A DNA stretch of 64,000 nucleotides from Sphingopyxis jiangsuensis (GTDB lineage: Bacteria; Pseudomonadota; Alphaproteobacteria; Sphingomonadales; Sphingomonadaceae), in the NCBI RefSeq assembly GCF_016734905.1, contig NZ_JAERPO010000002.1, forward strand, positions 949,524 through 1,013,523, written 5' to 3'. Of the stretch, positions 1-7,760 are shown piece after piece. Below the pieces are notes generated by a model. It did no database searches and was not told where the DNA came from. It was given only the letters and a program-made list of their open reading frames with translations. The position numbers and the translations under genes are program-made. Numbering within the stretch: the first letter of the stretch is position 1; every line of letters begins with the position of its first letter.

Positions 1-1
1 G

Positions 2-790
2 ACGCTGATGGAGCGCGAAGGCGCGAGCTTCGCCGCCGCGCTCGCCTCGGCGCAGGCCGAAGGCTATGCCGAGGCCGACCCGAGTTTCGACGTCGACGGC
101 GTCGACGCGGCGCACAAGCTGGCAATTCTCGCGGCACTCTGTTTCGGCACGCGGCTCGACATCGGCGCAGTGACGGCGAGCGGCATCCGCGACCTTATCG
201 CTGCCGACATTCGCGAGGCCGAGGCGCTGGGCCACCGCGTCCGTCTGATCGGCATGGCCGAGCGTAGCGGAGAGGCGCTGTACCAGCATGTGCAGCCCTG
301 CCTCGTCCCCGCCGACCATCCGCTCGCTTATGTTCCGGGCGCGCTCAACGCCGTCGTTGCCGAGGGCAATTTCGTCGGACGCCTGTTCTTTGAGGGCGCG
401 GGCGCGGGCGCGGGGCCGACCGCGTCGGCGATCGTCGCCGACATCATCGACATCGCCCGCGACGAGTATGGCCCGGCCTTTGCCATGCCGGTCGATTCGC
501 TCGACGCCGCCCCCGCGGCCGACGCGGGCGCGCGCATCGGCAAATATTATGTGCGGCTCGTCGTCGAAGACCGCGTCGGCGTGCTCGCCGAGATCGCGAC
601 CGCAATGCGCGATGCCTCGGTGTCGATCGAAAGTTTCATCCAGCGCGGCAATGACGAGGGCGACGATGTCGTTATCGCACTCGTCACCCACGAATGCCCG
701 GCGCGCGCAATCGGCGCCGCGCTCGATGCGCTTTCGGCATCCGACCATCTGGTCGGAAAGCCGATGCTGATGCCGATTCTCGCACTTTAA
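2..790 (+). CDS. hom: Homoserine dehydrogenase, C-terminal part (cut by window start)
   Basis: This is the 3' part of homoserine dehydrogenase, the NAD(P)H-dependent enzyme that reduces aspartate semialdehyde to homoserine for threonine and methionine synthesis. The reading frame is already open at base 2, so the true start and the nucleotide-binding domain lie before the window. The visible part has the catalytic-domain stretch GYAEADPSFDVDGVDAAHK, typical of the family, and a C-terminal ACT domain over roughly the last 80 residues (KYYVRLVVEDRVGVLAEIA). In this family the ACT domain usually mediates threonine feedback control. The next gene is convergent, and its stop codon overlaps this one by about 4 bp. 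Confidence 0.93.
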   Translation, partial: TLMEREGASFAAALASAQAEGYAEADPSFDVDGVDAAHKLAILAALCFGTRLDIGAVTASGIRDLIAADIREAEALGHRVRLIGMAERSGEALYQHVQPCLVPADHPLAYVPGALNAVVAEGNFVGRLFFEGAGAGAGPTASAIVADIIDIARDEYGPAFAMPVDSLDAAPAADAGARIGKYYVRLVVEDRVGVLAEIATAMRDASVSIESFIQRGNDEGDDVVIALVTHECPARAIGAALDALSASDHLVGKPMLMPILAL

Positions 791-1242
791 TCCTCGGGCT
801 CGGGCGGCGGCGGCACGCCCGTATCGGGATCGGTCGCGCGCTTCGCCATTTCATAGAGCGGATTATATTCGGGGCCGGGCGGATAGCGTCCGCCCATCGA
901 CACCCAATTATAGGGCAAGCGGTCGAGGCTCATCGCCTTTGCCTCGGCGCGCGGCAACTTGGGGGGTGCCACGCGATCCTCATTGGCTATCGCCCGCAGT
1001 TCGGGCGACAGGCGGTGGCGGTCGGTGTCGCTGCCGCAGACGGTGATCGACCCGTCGTCGGCGGGGCGGCAGCGGCGGACCGGATCGACGAGTTCCTTCG
1101 CGGTCTCTATCGCGCTGTCGGCGTCGGGCGCGGGCGGTCCCTGAACCTGCGCGGTCGCCGCGGTCATCGCCATGACACAGCCAGCGCCGAAAGCGCCCGC
1201 GAATCGGGCGATGTATCCTCGACAAGCGGTGCGGCGCGCCAT
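787..1242 (-). CDS. Hypothetical exported protein
   Basis: This is a protein of 151 residues that I do not recognise. The ATG at 1242 was chosen because the frame further upstream would run through the divergent glpX gene. The N-terminus has a positive start (MARRTACRGY) followed by a hydrophobic stretch (FAGAFGAGCVMAMTAATA) that looks like a signal peptide. Cleavage after ATA-Q is possible, and GAGC could alternatively act as a weak lipobox. The mature part is proline- and charge-rich, has two cysteines that could pair (RRCRPADDGSITVCG), and ends in PPPPEPED. It is divergent from glpX with about 55 bp between the starts. Function unknown; probably periplasmic. Confidence 0.6.
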   Translation of the reverse strand: MARRTACRGYIARFAGAFGAGCVMAMTAATAQVQGPPAPDADSAIETAKELVDPVRRCRPADDGSITVCGSDTDRHRLSPELRAIANEDRVAPPKLPRAEAKAMSLDRLPYNWVSMGGRYPPGPEYNPLYEMAKRATDPDTGVPPPPEPED

Positions 1243-1297
1243 ATGGCGCCCACCATGCCGGGAAGGCGATATAAGTAAAGGGCGGAAGGATAAGGGA

Positions 1298-2269
1298 ATG
1301 ATGACGAGCGGCAGCAACCTCGACCGGGTCCTCGTGCTCGAAATGGTGCGCGTGACCGAAGCGGCAGCGATTGCCGCAGCCAAGCTGATCGGGCGCGGCG
1401 ACGAAAAGGCCGCCGACGCCGCCGCGGTCGAGGCGATGCGCAACGCCTTCAACACCCTTTATATGGACGGCACCATCGTGATCGGCGAGGGCGAGCGCGA
1501 CGAGGCGCCGATGCTCTATATCGGCGAAAAGGTCGGCAATGCGCCCGGCAAGGGCCCGAAGATCGACATTGCGGTCGATCCCCTCGAAGGAACGACGATC
1601 ACGGCGAAAGCGGGGCCCAACGCGCTCGCCGTGTTGGCGATCGCCGAGGAAGGCTGCCTCCTCAACGCCCCCGACGTCTATATGGACAAGCTTGCTGTCG
1701 GCCCTGGATATTCGCCCGACGTCATCGGATTCGACAAGAGCGTGCGCGAGAATGTCGAGGCGGTAGCGCGCGAAAAGGGCTGTGCGCCCTCCGACATCAT
1801 CGTCTGCGTCCTCGACCGGCCGCGACACGAAGCCAAGATTGCCGAACTGCGCGCGATCGGCTGCGGCGTCGCGCTGATCCCCGACGGCGACGTCGCCGGC
1901 GTCATCGCAACGACCAACCCCGAAACCAATATCGACATCTATATGGGTTCGGGCGGCGCACCCGAGGGTGTGCTCGCCGCCGCGGCGCTGCGCTGCGTCG
2001 GCGGGCAGTTCAAGGGACGGCTGCTCTTCCGCAACGACGACGAACGGCTGCGCGCGAAGAAGTGGGGGATCGACGATCTCGACCGCATCTATGACCTTCA
2101 GGACCTGGCCAAGGGCGACGTGATCTTCGCCGCGACCGGGGTCACCGACGGCTCGCTGCTGCGCGGCGTCAAGCATCGCCGCGGCGGCGTGCTGACCACC
2201 GAAAGCGTTGTGATGCGCGCCTCGTCGGGCACGGTGCGCTGGGTGAAGGGCGAGCACCGCATCGGCTGA
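1298..2269 (+). CDS. glpX: Class II fructose-1,6-bisphosphatase
   Basis: This enzyme removes the 1-phosphate of fructose-1,6-bisphosphate to give fructose-6-phosphate, a gluconeogenic step in the cytoplasm. The protein has 323 residues (E. coli GlpX has about 336). The family signatures are visible: VIGEGERDEAPMLYIGE near residues 61-77, which carries acidic metal ligands, and DPLEGTT at 94-100, the phosphatase metal-binding motif shared with the inositol monophosphatase fold. The ATG at 1298 is preceded at 7 bp by AAGGA; a second ATG follows immediately and could also be used. The upstream extension of the frame overlaps the divergent gene and is not coding. Confidence 0.95.
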   Translation: MMTSGSNLDRVLVLEMVRVTEAAAIAAAKLIGRGDEKAADAAAVEAMRNAFNTLYMDGTIVIGEGERDEAPMLYIGEKVGNAPGKGPKIDIAVDPLEGTTITAKAGPNALAVLAIAEEGCLLNAPDVYMDKLAVGPGYSPDVIGFDKSVRENVEAVAREKGCAPSDIIVCVLDRPRHEAKIAELRAIGCGVALIPDGDVAGVIATTNPETNIDIYMGSGGAPEGVLAAAALRCVGGQFKGRLLFRNDDERLRAKKWGIDDLDRIYDLQDLAKGDVIFAATGVTDGSLLRGVKHRRGGVLTTESVVMRASSGTVRWVKGEHRIG

Positions 2270-2279
2270 CGCGCGCGAC

Positions 2280-2324
2280 TTGACGTCTTGCTGTATTGTC
2301 GTATTATATCGGCAATACAGCAAG
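2280..2324 (+). promoter_or_regulatory. Promoter with overlapping palindromic operator (GTATT-N8-AATAC)
   Basis: A good sigma-70-like promoter (TTGACG at 2280-2285, 16-bp spacer, TATTAT at 2302-2307) overlaps a perfect 12-bp inverted repeat, CTTGCTGTATTG at 2287-2298 against CAATACAGCAAG at 2313-2324. Nested inside is GTATT-N8-AATAC (2301-2318), giving three half-sites in all. An AAGAGG ribosome-binding site follows, then the ATG at 2333. The layout suggests a repressor that blocks the -10 box. A second copy of the same core lies at 14601-14618 upstream of pcm. The regulator is not identifiable in this window. Confidence 0.6.
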
Positions 2325-2332
2325 AGGATGCC

Positions 2333-3103
2333 ATGCTCAGCCTGATTCTCGCCGCCGCGATCGCGGCCGCGCAGCCCCCCGACGCGCGCCCCGTCTATCA
2401 TTATGAGCGCACCAACAGCGACGGCACGATGGGCGAGGATGTCGTCGTCTTTGTCGAGGGCGAAGGGCGGCTGTCGGTGATGAAGGCGCGCGACCGCTGC
2501 ACGCCCGCCGCCTATGTCACCGGCCGGCTCGACCCCGATACCGGCGCGCCGATCGAGCTCGTCGGCGGGCGGCTGACCCCGCAGGCCGAACAGGCGCCCT
2601 TTCTGTGGCTGCGCCCCGTCGAGGGCGGCGGCCGGATCGCGATTCACGAGGGCACGGCCGACGCGCCGCCCTCGGCCGCGGTGGCGGTGGACAGCCCCTG
2701 GCATATCTATGATTTCGACTTCGCCGACCTGATCGCGCACCCGCTCGCCGAGATCGCGAAGCGCGCGCCCTTTTCGTTCGACCTGCCGCTGATCCTGATG
2801 GCGGACGGCAAGCCGACGCTCTCCAATCGCGGGCGGCTTGAGCTCAGCCGGCCGGTCGAGGTCGTGCGCGCGGGTCGCCGCGCGCTGCGCTATCGCGCGG
2901 CCGGCCCCGCCTTTGGCGATGCCAAGGGCTATATGTGGTTCGATGCGCGGTCGGGGGTGCTGGTCGAGGCGAAGCTGCCGCTGCCCAACCACAGCGAGTA
3001 TCGCGATTTCCACCTGACGCTCGTCCGCACCACGCGCGGCGCGGCGAGCTGGCATGCGCGGCTGGCCGAGCATTGGCAGGGCTGCCCTACCGCCACCGAA
3101 TGA
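2333..3103 (+). CDS. Hypothetical secreted protein behind a palindromic operator
   Basis: The product has 256 residues with a short signal peptide (MLSLILAAAIAAAQ). I do not recognise a named family with certainty. The pattern of strand-like segments and the phrase 'LPNHSEYRDFHLTLV' near the end resemble periplasmic beta-rich proteins of the DUF3108 kind, but this is only an impression. The ATG at 2333 was chosen over an upstream in-frame ATG at 2288, because the latter lies inside the palindromic operator and a ribosome-binding site (AAGAGG) sits 5 bp before 2333. Transcription is probably controlled by the operator. Two cysteines (DRCTPAA and WQGCPTA) could form a disulphide. Confidence 0.7.
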   Translation: MLSLILAAAIAAAQPPDARPVYHYERTNSDGTMGEDVVVFVEGEGRLSVMKARDRCTPAAYVTGRLDPDTGAPIELVGGRLTPQAEQAPFLWLRPVEGGGRIAIHEGTADAPPSAAVAVDSPWHIYDFDFADLIAHPLAEIAKRAPFSFDLPLILMADGKPTLSNRGRLELSRPVEVVRAGRRALRYRAAGPAFGDAKGYMWFDARSGVLVEAKLPLPNHSEYRDFHLTLVRTTRGAASWHARLAEHWQGCPTATE

Positions 3104-3166
3104 AGGGCAATTCGGAGTCGGTCGCGGCCAGATGGAATCGTTTCCAACCAGTCCGAACCCAGCCCC

Positions 3167-3655
3167 CTAGAAAATCCCCGCCGAGAGCCCTTCGGCCAGC
3201 GCCGCCCCCAGGTCGCGCGCCTCGGCCAGACGGTCCGCCGCAATCGTCTTGGGCGCGAGGATCGCCTCGGGCGTTTGCGCCGCGACATTGACGATCACCG
3301 GATCGGCGACGCGCCGCAGCCGCCAGCCGGTCGCGATGCGGTCGAGCTGGCGCTGGGCATTTTCGCCGTCGGAGCCCGCGCAGATGATCGTCGCATAGGC
3401 GCGCCCCTCGATCCGGCCGAGGCAGGGATAATAGCAGCGGTCGAACATCTCCTTCATCGCGCCCGAAAGCGCGGCGAGATTTTCGGGGCCGACGAACAGA
3501 TAGCCACCCGCTGCGCACATCAGACCGGGCGTCACATCGTCGGCGGGCACCAGCCCCCCCGCGTCGCCCGCGCCTTCCGCCGCGGCTTCGGCGAGCGCGC
3601 GGCTGCCGCCGGTGCGGCTGTGCCAGACGATCAACAGGTGCGGCGCGTCCTCCAT
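3167..3655 (-). CDS. NAD(P)H-dependent, flavodoxin-like FMN reductase
   Basis: This is a small flavodoxin-fold protein of 162 residues, probably an FMN-binding quinone or flavin reductase of the NAD(P)H-dependent oxidoreductase group. The phosphate-binding loop reads WHSRTGGSRALA (residues 11-22), the usual T/S-x-T-G-x-T-like loop that holds the FMN phosphate. GPENLAALSGAMKEMFDRCYY near the middle matches the second flavin loop and following helix. The ATG at 3655 starts the conserved beta strand (HLLIVWHS); the longer upstream frame runs into the divergent sulfatase. The starts of the two genes are only about 60 bp apart, so they probably share a promoter region. Substrate unknown. Confidence 0.8.
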   Translation of the reverse strand: MEDAPHLLIVWHSRTGGSRALAEAAAEGAGDAGGLVPADDVTPGLMCAAGGYLFVGPENLAALSGAMKEMFDRCYYPCLGRIEGRAYATIICAGSDGENAQRQLDRIATGWRLRRVADPVIVNVAAQTPEAILAPKTIAADRLAEARDLGAALAEGLSAGIF

Positions 3656-3716
3656 CACCCCTGCTTGCCAAGCGCGGGTGCGCGGCGCAAGCTGCGCGCA
3701 AAACGGGGAGGATGAC

Positions 3717-5678
3717 ATGCACCGACTGACCGCGCTGCTGCTCGCAGCCAGCATTGCCAGCACCGCCGCCGCGCAGGACGCCGCCAGTGAGGCGACGCGC
3801 GCCGCGCAAGCCGACATTGCCGCGCGGCTCGCGCTCGACGACCCGCGCGACATGGCGAACGCGACGCGCGGCAAGATTGCCGAGATCGCGGACGGGGTCA
3901 TCGTCGCAAGGGACGGGCGCGTCATTTGGGACCGGCGCCCCTATGCCTTCCTGAATTCCGCAACGGCGCCCGATACCGTCAACCCGTCGCTCTGGCGGCA
4001 GGCGCGGCTCAACGCCGTCCACGGGCTGTTCGAGGTGGTGCCGGGGCATATCTGGCAGCTGCGCGGCTATGACCTGTCGGTGATGACGGTGATCCGCGGC
4101 AGGTCGGGCTGGATCATCGTCGACCCCCTGCTGTCCGAAGAGGCCGCGGCGGCAAGCTGGAAGCTGTTCAGCGACACCGTCGAGGTGAAGGATGGCAAAC
4201 GCCCGATCAAGGCGATCCTCTTTTCGCACAGTCACAGCGATCATTTCGGCGGCGTGGGCGGCATCGTCACCCCCGAACAGGTTGCGCGCGAAAAGATCCG
4301 CATCATCGCGCCGCACGGCTTTTCGGAGGAAGCAACGTCGGAGAATATCCTCGCGGGCAATGCGATGAGCCGCCGCGCGCTTTATATGTTCGGGTCGATC
4401 CTGCCGCCGGGGCCGCAGGGGCAGGTCGATACGGGGCTGGGGCCGCGGCTGTCGGCGGGCACGATCGGCTATATGGAGCCGACCGAGACCGTGCCCGCCA
4501 CCGACGCGACGTTGAGCATCGACGGGCTGGCGTTCGAATTTCTCGACGCGGGCGGGACCGAAGCGCCGTCGGAATTCGTCTTTTACGTGCCCGCCTTCAA
4601 GGCGCTCCACACGACCGAGGTCGTGACGCGCAACCTCCACAATGTCCTCACCTTGCGCGGCGCGCAGGTCCGCGACGCGCTGCGCTGGTCGAAGGTCATC
4701 GACGCCGCGCTGCTCAAATGGGGCGGCAAGGCCGAAGTCGCGCTCGCGTCGCACCATTGGCCGACCTGGGGCGCGGACGAGGTGTCCGAACTGCTCGCGA
4801 ACCAGCGCGACGCCTATCGCTATGTCCACGACCGCGCACTGTTCCACGCCAATCGCGGCGCGACCTTGCACGAGATCGCCGAGGCGACAGCCGAAGCGCC
4901 GGTGCAAAGCCGCGATTTTTCGACGCGCGGCTATTATGGGACGCTCAATCACGATCTGAAGGCGGTGTATCAGCGCTATTTCGGCTGGTGGGACGGCAAC
5001 CCCGCCACTTTCAATCCCATTCCGCCCGAAAAAAGCGCGCCCAAATATGTCGCGCTCGCGGGCGGGGCCGACAAGCTGCTCGCGGCGGGCAGGGCGGCGA
5101 TTGCCGCAGGCGACTATCGCTGGGCCGCCGAACTTCTGGGCAAGCTGGTGTTCGCCGAGCCGGATAACACGGCGGCACGCGACGCGCTCGCCTCGGCCTA
5201 TGACCAGATCGGCTATCAGGCCGAATCGGGGGCGTGGCGCAACTATTATCTCGCCGCCGCCGCGACGCTGCGCGGCAATGCGGTCGCCGCAGGCACCGAC
5301 AATGGCCGCAGCCGAAGCTTCGTCCGCGCGATCCCGACCGAGGTCTTCTTCGACGCGCTCGCGACGCGCTTCGACGCCGAAAAGGGCGCAGCGCTGACCG
5401 GCACCTTCCAGTTCATCCTGCCCGACAGCAAGGAGGCAGTCGCGGTGGTCGTCGGCGGCGGGGTCGAGTTTCCGCGCTTTGGCGTCACCGACGCCGCGCC
5501 GACCGCCACGGTGACGATCGACCGCGCGACGCTCGACGACATCATGCTCGGCGCGGCGCAATTCCCTGCGCTGATGCAGGCGGGCAAGATACGGATCGAC
5601 GGCGACCGCATGGCCTTTCTGACGTGGTTCGCACTCCACCCGACCGCCGATCCCGCCTTCAATATTGTTGTGCCCTAG
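3717..5678 (+). CDS. Alkyl sulfatase, metallo-beta-lactamase fold (SdsA1/BDS1-like)
   Basis: This enzyme hydrolyses alkyl sulfate esters to alcohol and sulfate, probably in the periplasm. The 653-residue length and domain order match the linear alkylsulfatase family. A signal peptide (residues 1-19, ending AAAQ) is followed by a metallo-beta-lactamase domain with the zinc motif HSHSDH at 171-176, then TEVVTRNLHNVLTLRGAQVRD, typical of these enzymes, then a helical dimerisation domain (about 410-520) and a C-terminal SCP2-like domain that binds the hydrophobic tail. The ATG at 3717 follows GGGGAGGA. This class uses two zinc ions. The natural substrate is not deducible; detergents such as SDS are the known substrates of relatives. 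Confidence 0.9.
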   Translation: MHRLTALLLAASIASTAAAQDAASEATRAAQADIAARLALDDPRDMANATRGKIAEIADGVIVARDGRVIWDRRPYAFLNSATAPDTVNPSLWRQARLNAVHGLFEVVPGHIWQLRGYDLSVMTVIRGRSGWIIVDPLLSEEAAAASWKLFSDTVEVKDGKRPIKAILFSHSHSDHFGGVGGIVTPEQVAREKIRIIAPHGFSEEATSENILAGNAMSRRALYMFGSILPPGPQGQVDTGLGPRLSAGTIGYMEPTETVPATDATLSIDGLAFEFLDAGGTEAPSEFVFYVPAFKALHTTEVVTRNLHNVLTLRGAQVRDALRWSKVIDAALLKWGGKAEVALASHHWPTWGADEVSELLANQRDAYRYVHDRALFHANRGATLHEIAEATAEAPVQSRDFSTRGYYGTLNHDLKAVYQRYFGWWDGNPATFNPIPPEKSAPKYVALAGGADKLLAAGRAAIAAGDYRWAAELLGKLVFAEPDNTAARDALASAYDQIGYQAESGAWRNYYLAAAATLRGNAVAAGTDNGRSRSFVRAIPTEVFFDALATRFDAEKGAALTGTFQFILPDSKEAVAVVVGGGVEFPRFGVTDAAPTATVTIDRATLDDIMLGAAQFPALMQAGKIRIDGDRMAFLTWFALHPTADPAFNIVVP

Positions 5679-5703
5679 GAGGCTGTCCCGTAATCGGAGA
5701 TCC

Positions 5704-6234
5704 ATGACCGACATCGCCGCAGCGCACCCGACCGACCCGTTCGACCCTGCCGCCATCAATGCGGCAGAAGGGCTCGATCCGGTCGATCCCGCTTTCACCC
5801 ATGTCCTGCGCGTCACCGCGCTTCTCAACATGGTGCCGCTTGCTATCGGACTCAGCGTCGCCGACCGGCTGCTGATGCCCGCCATCGACGGTCCTTATGG
5901 GCTGGTGACGACACTCGCCTGGCTCGTCGCCGCAGCGGTAGTGCTCGTCTTTCCGTCGCGGCGCGCGCAGCGCTGGGGGTTCAAGATCGGCGAGGGGCAG
6001 CTCCGCGTCGCGCGCGGCTGGCTGTTTCGCACCGATACGATCGTCCCCTTTGTGCGCGTCCAGCACATCGATGTCGGGCAGGGGCCGATCGAGCGCTGGT
6101 TCGGCCTGTCGCACCTGATCGTCCACACGTCGGGGACGCACAACAGCACGGTGACCTTGCCCGGCCTTCCCGCCGACCTCGCCGCCGCGATGCGCGAGAC
6201 GATTCGGCGGCATATCCAGACCGATTTCGCATGA
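5704..6234 (+). CDS. PH-domain membrane protein, YdbS-like
   Basis: This membrane protein of 176 residues belongs to the bacterial PH-domain (bPH2, YdbS) family. Two transmembrane segments (about residues 40-60 and 65-85) come before the conserved PH-like stretch LRVARGWLFRTDTIVPFVRVQHIDVGQGPIERWFGLSHLIV, which is the hallmark of the family. The start at 5704 is preceded by CGGAGA. Its stop overlaps the start of the next gene by 4 bp (ATGA), so the two are translationally coupled. Relatives nearly always occur as such YdbS/YdbT pairs. Their biochemical role is poorly known, and an envelope function is assumed. Confidence 0.85.
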   Translation: MTDIAAAHPTDPFDPAAINAAEGLDPVDPAFTHVLRVTALLNMVPLAIGLSVADRLLMPAIDGPYGLVTTLAWLVAAAVVLVFPSRRAQRWGFKIGEGQLRVARGWLFRTDTIVPFVRVQHIDVGQGPIERWFGLSHLIVHTSGTHNSTVTLPGLPADLAAAMRETIRRHIQTDFA

Positions 6235-7760
6235 CCGACGGCGCGGTTCCGCTGCCCGTCGTCGATGCGGGCGCCGACGAGCCGGCGTGGCAGCGGCTGC
6301 ACGCCGCGACGCTCGCGCTCGCGGTGGTCAAGCTCGGGCCGCGCTCGCTCAACTTCCTTCCCGCACTCGCCGCCATCGGTATCGCGGGGCGCTGGGCCTA
6401 TGTCGTTCCGGCGTTGCTGGTCTTCCTCCTCGTCTCGCTCGTCTTTGCCTGGGCGGCGTGGCTGCGCTTTCGCTTCCACGTCGGCACCGACGAGGTGGTG
6501 ATCGAAAGCGGTGTGTTTGCGCGCCAACACCGCACCATCCCCTTCGACCGCATCCAGGACGTCAGCATCGAACAGGGCCTCGTCGCGCGCGCGCTCGGCA
6601 TCGCCAAGGTCGGGTTCGAGACGGGCGCGGGCGGCAAGGAGAATGACGCCAGCCTCGATTCGATCGCGCTCGACGCCGCGCAGGCGCTGCGCACGACGAT
6701 CCGCACGCATCGCAGTGTGCCCGCTGTTCCGACCGTATCCGGCAGCGCGCCAGACGCCCCCGTGGAGGCGACCGAAGACCGGCTGCTCTTCGCGATGGGG
6801 CCGCGCCGGCTTTTCGTCGCGGGGCTGTTCAACTTCTCGCTCGCCGCGCTCGCGGTCTTCGGCGCGGCGATGCAGTTTTTCGACGATCTTCTGCCCTTCG
6901 ACTTCAACATCTTTGACCCGCGCGACTGGATCGATATTGCCGAGGATTATGGCCTCGACGCGTGGGTCGCCGCGCACCGCTGGGTTGCGGGCATGGGCGC
7001 GGCGCTGTCGCTGATCTTCATCGGCTTTGCGAGCGGCGTCGTGACGATGGTCTTTGCCAATTGGGGTTTCCGTCTGACGCGCGAGCCGCGCGCGCTGCGC
7101 CGCACGCGCGGGCTGACGACGCGAACCGACGTCGCCATCCCGGTGCGCCGCGTGCAGGCAGCGATAGTCATGACCGGCTGGTTCCGCCGCCGCTTCGGCT
7201 GGCACGAGCTGCGTCTGCAAAGCCTTGCGAGCGATGGCGGAAAGGAAGCCGATCATCAGGTTGTGCCATTTGGACAATATGACGAAATCGACCCGGTGCT
7301 TGCCGAAATCGCGATCCGCCGACCCGGCGAACAGGCCGAATGGCAGCGCAGCCACGGAATCATCGCATTGGGCGGGCTTGCGGGCGCGGTCTTTGCGGCA
7401 GTCGGCGGCATCATCGCGCTCGCGCTCGGCCAACCGCTCGGATGGCTGGCATTCGCAGCCGTCCCGTTGATCGCCGCGGGCGCGATCGTCGGCGCGCGCA
7501 CACACCGCTGGACCGACCTTGGCGACCAGCTTGCGATCCGCCGCGGCATCTGGAAACCGCGCGTGACCTTGCTCCCGTTCGCGTCGATCCAGAGCGTCGA
7601 CCTGCGCACCGATTTCGTCCAGCGCCCACTTGGCCTCGCGAGCCTCGCGTTCGGCGTCCCCGGCGGCAGTGCGCTGTCGGCGCACGAAATTCCCGCGATC
7701 CCCGCCGAAACCGCGCAGGCGCTGCGCGCGCGCATCCTCGCTGCGGGGGGCCGGGCATGA
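6231..7760 (+). CDS. PH-domain membrane protein, YdbT-like
   Basis: This larger partner of the preceding PH-domain protein has 509 residues and several PH-like units. The family signature recurs: IESGVFARQHRTIPFDRIQDVSIEQGLVARALGIAKV near residues 88-125, again around 290-325 (RTRGLTTRTDVAIPVRRVQAAIV), and near 420-450 (IRRGIWKPRVTLLPFASIQSVDL). Pairs of hydrophobic segments lie before each unit (about 40-75, 190-270 and 375-415). It overlaps the gene before it and recJ after it by 4 bp each, so the three form one operon-like unit. The function of the pair is unknown; the link to recJ may be only positional. Confidence 0.85.
   Translation: MTDGAVPLPVVDAGADEPAWQRLHAATLALAVVKLGPRSLNFLPALAAIGIAGRWAYVVPALLVFLLVSLVFAWAAWLRFRFHVGTDEVVIESGVFARQHRTIPFDRIQDVSIEQGLVARALGIAKVGFETGAGGKENDASLDSIALDAAQALRTTIRTHRSVPAVPTVSGSAPDAPVEATEDRLLFAMGPRRLFVAGLFNFSLAALAVFGAAMQFFDDLLPFDFNIFDPRDWIDIAEDYGLDAWVAAHRWVAGMGAALSLIFIGFASGVVTMVFANWGFRLTREPRALRRTRGLTTRTDVAIPVRRVQAAIVMTGWFRRRFGWHELRLQSLASDGGKEADHQVVPFGQYDEIDPVLAEIAIRRPGEQAEWQRSHGIIALGGLAGAVFAAVGGIIALALGQPLGWLAFAAVPLIAAGAIVGARTHRWTDLGDQLAIRRGIWKPRVTLLPFASIQSVDLRTDFVQRPLGLASLAFGVPGGSALSAHEIPAIPAETAQALRARILAAGGRA

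Noticed and set aside
3087..5885. Minus-strand open frame of 932 codons opposite the alkylsulfatase gene
   Set aside because: It mirrors the sulfatase codons, is rich in Arg, Ala and Gly, and has no domain. The plus strand carries the metallo-beta-lactamase motifs, and only the 3167-3655 part (in another frame) is a real minus-strand gene.
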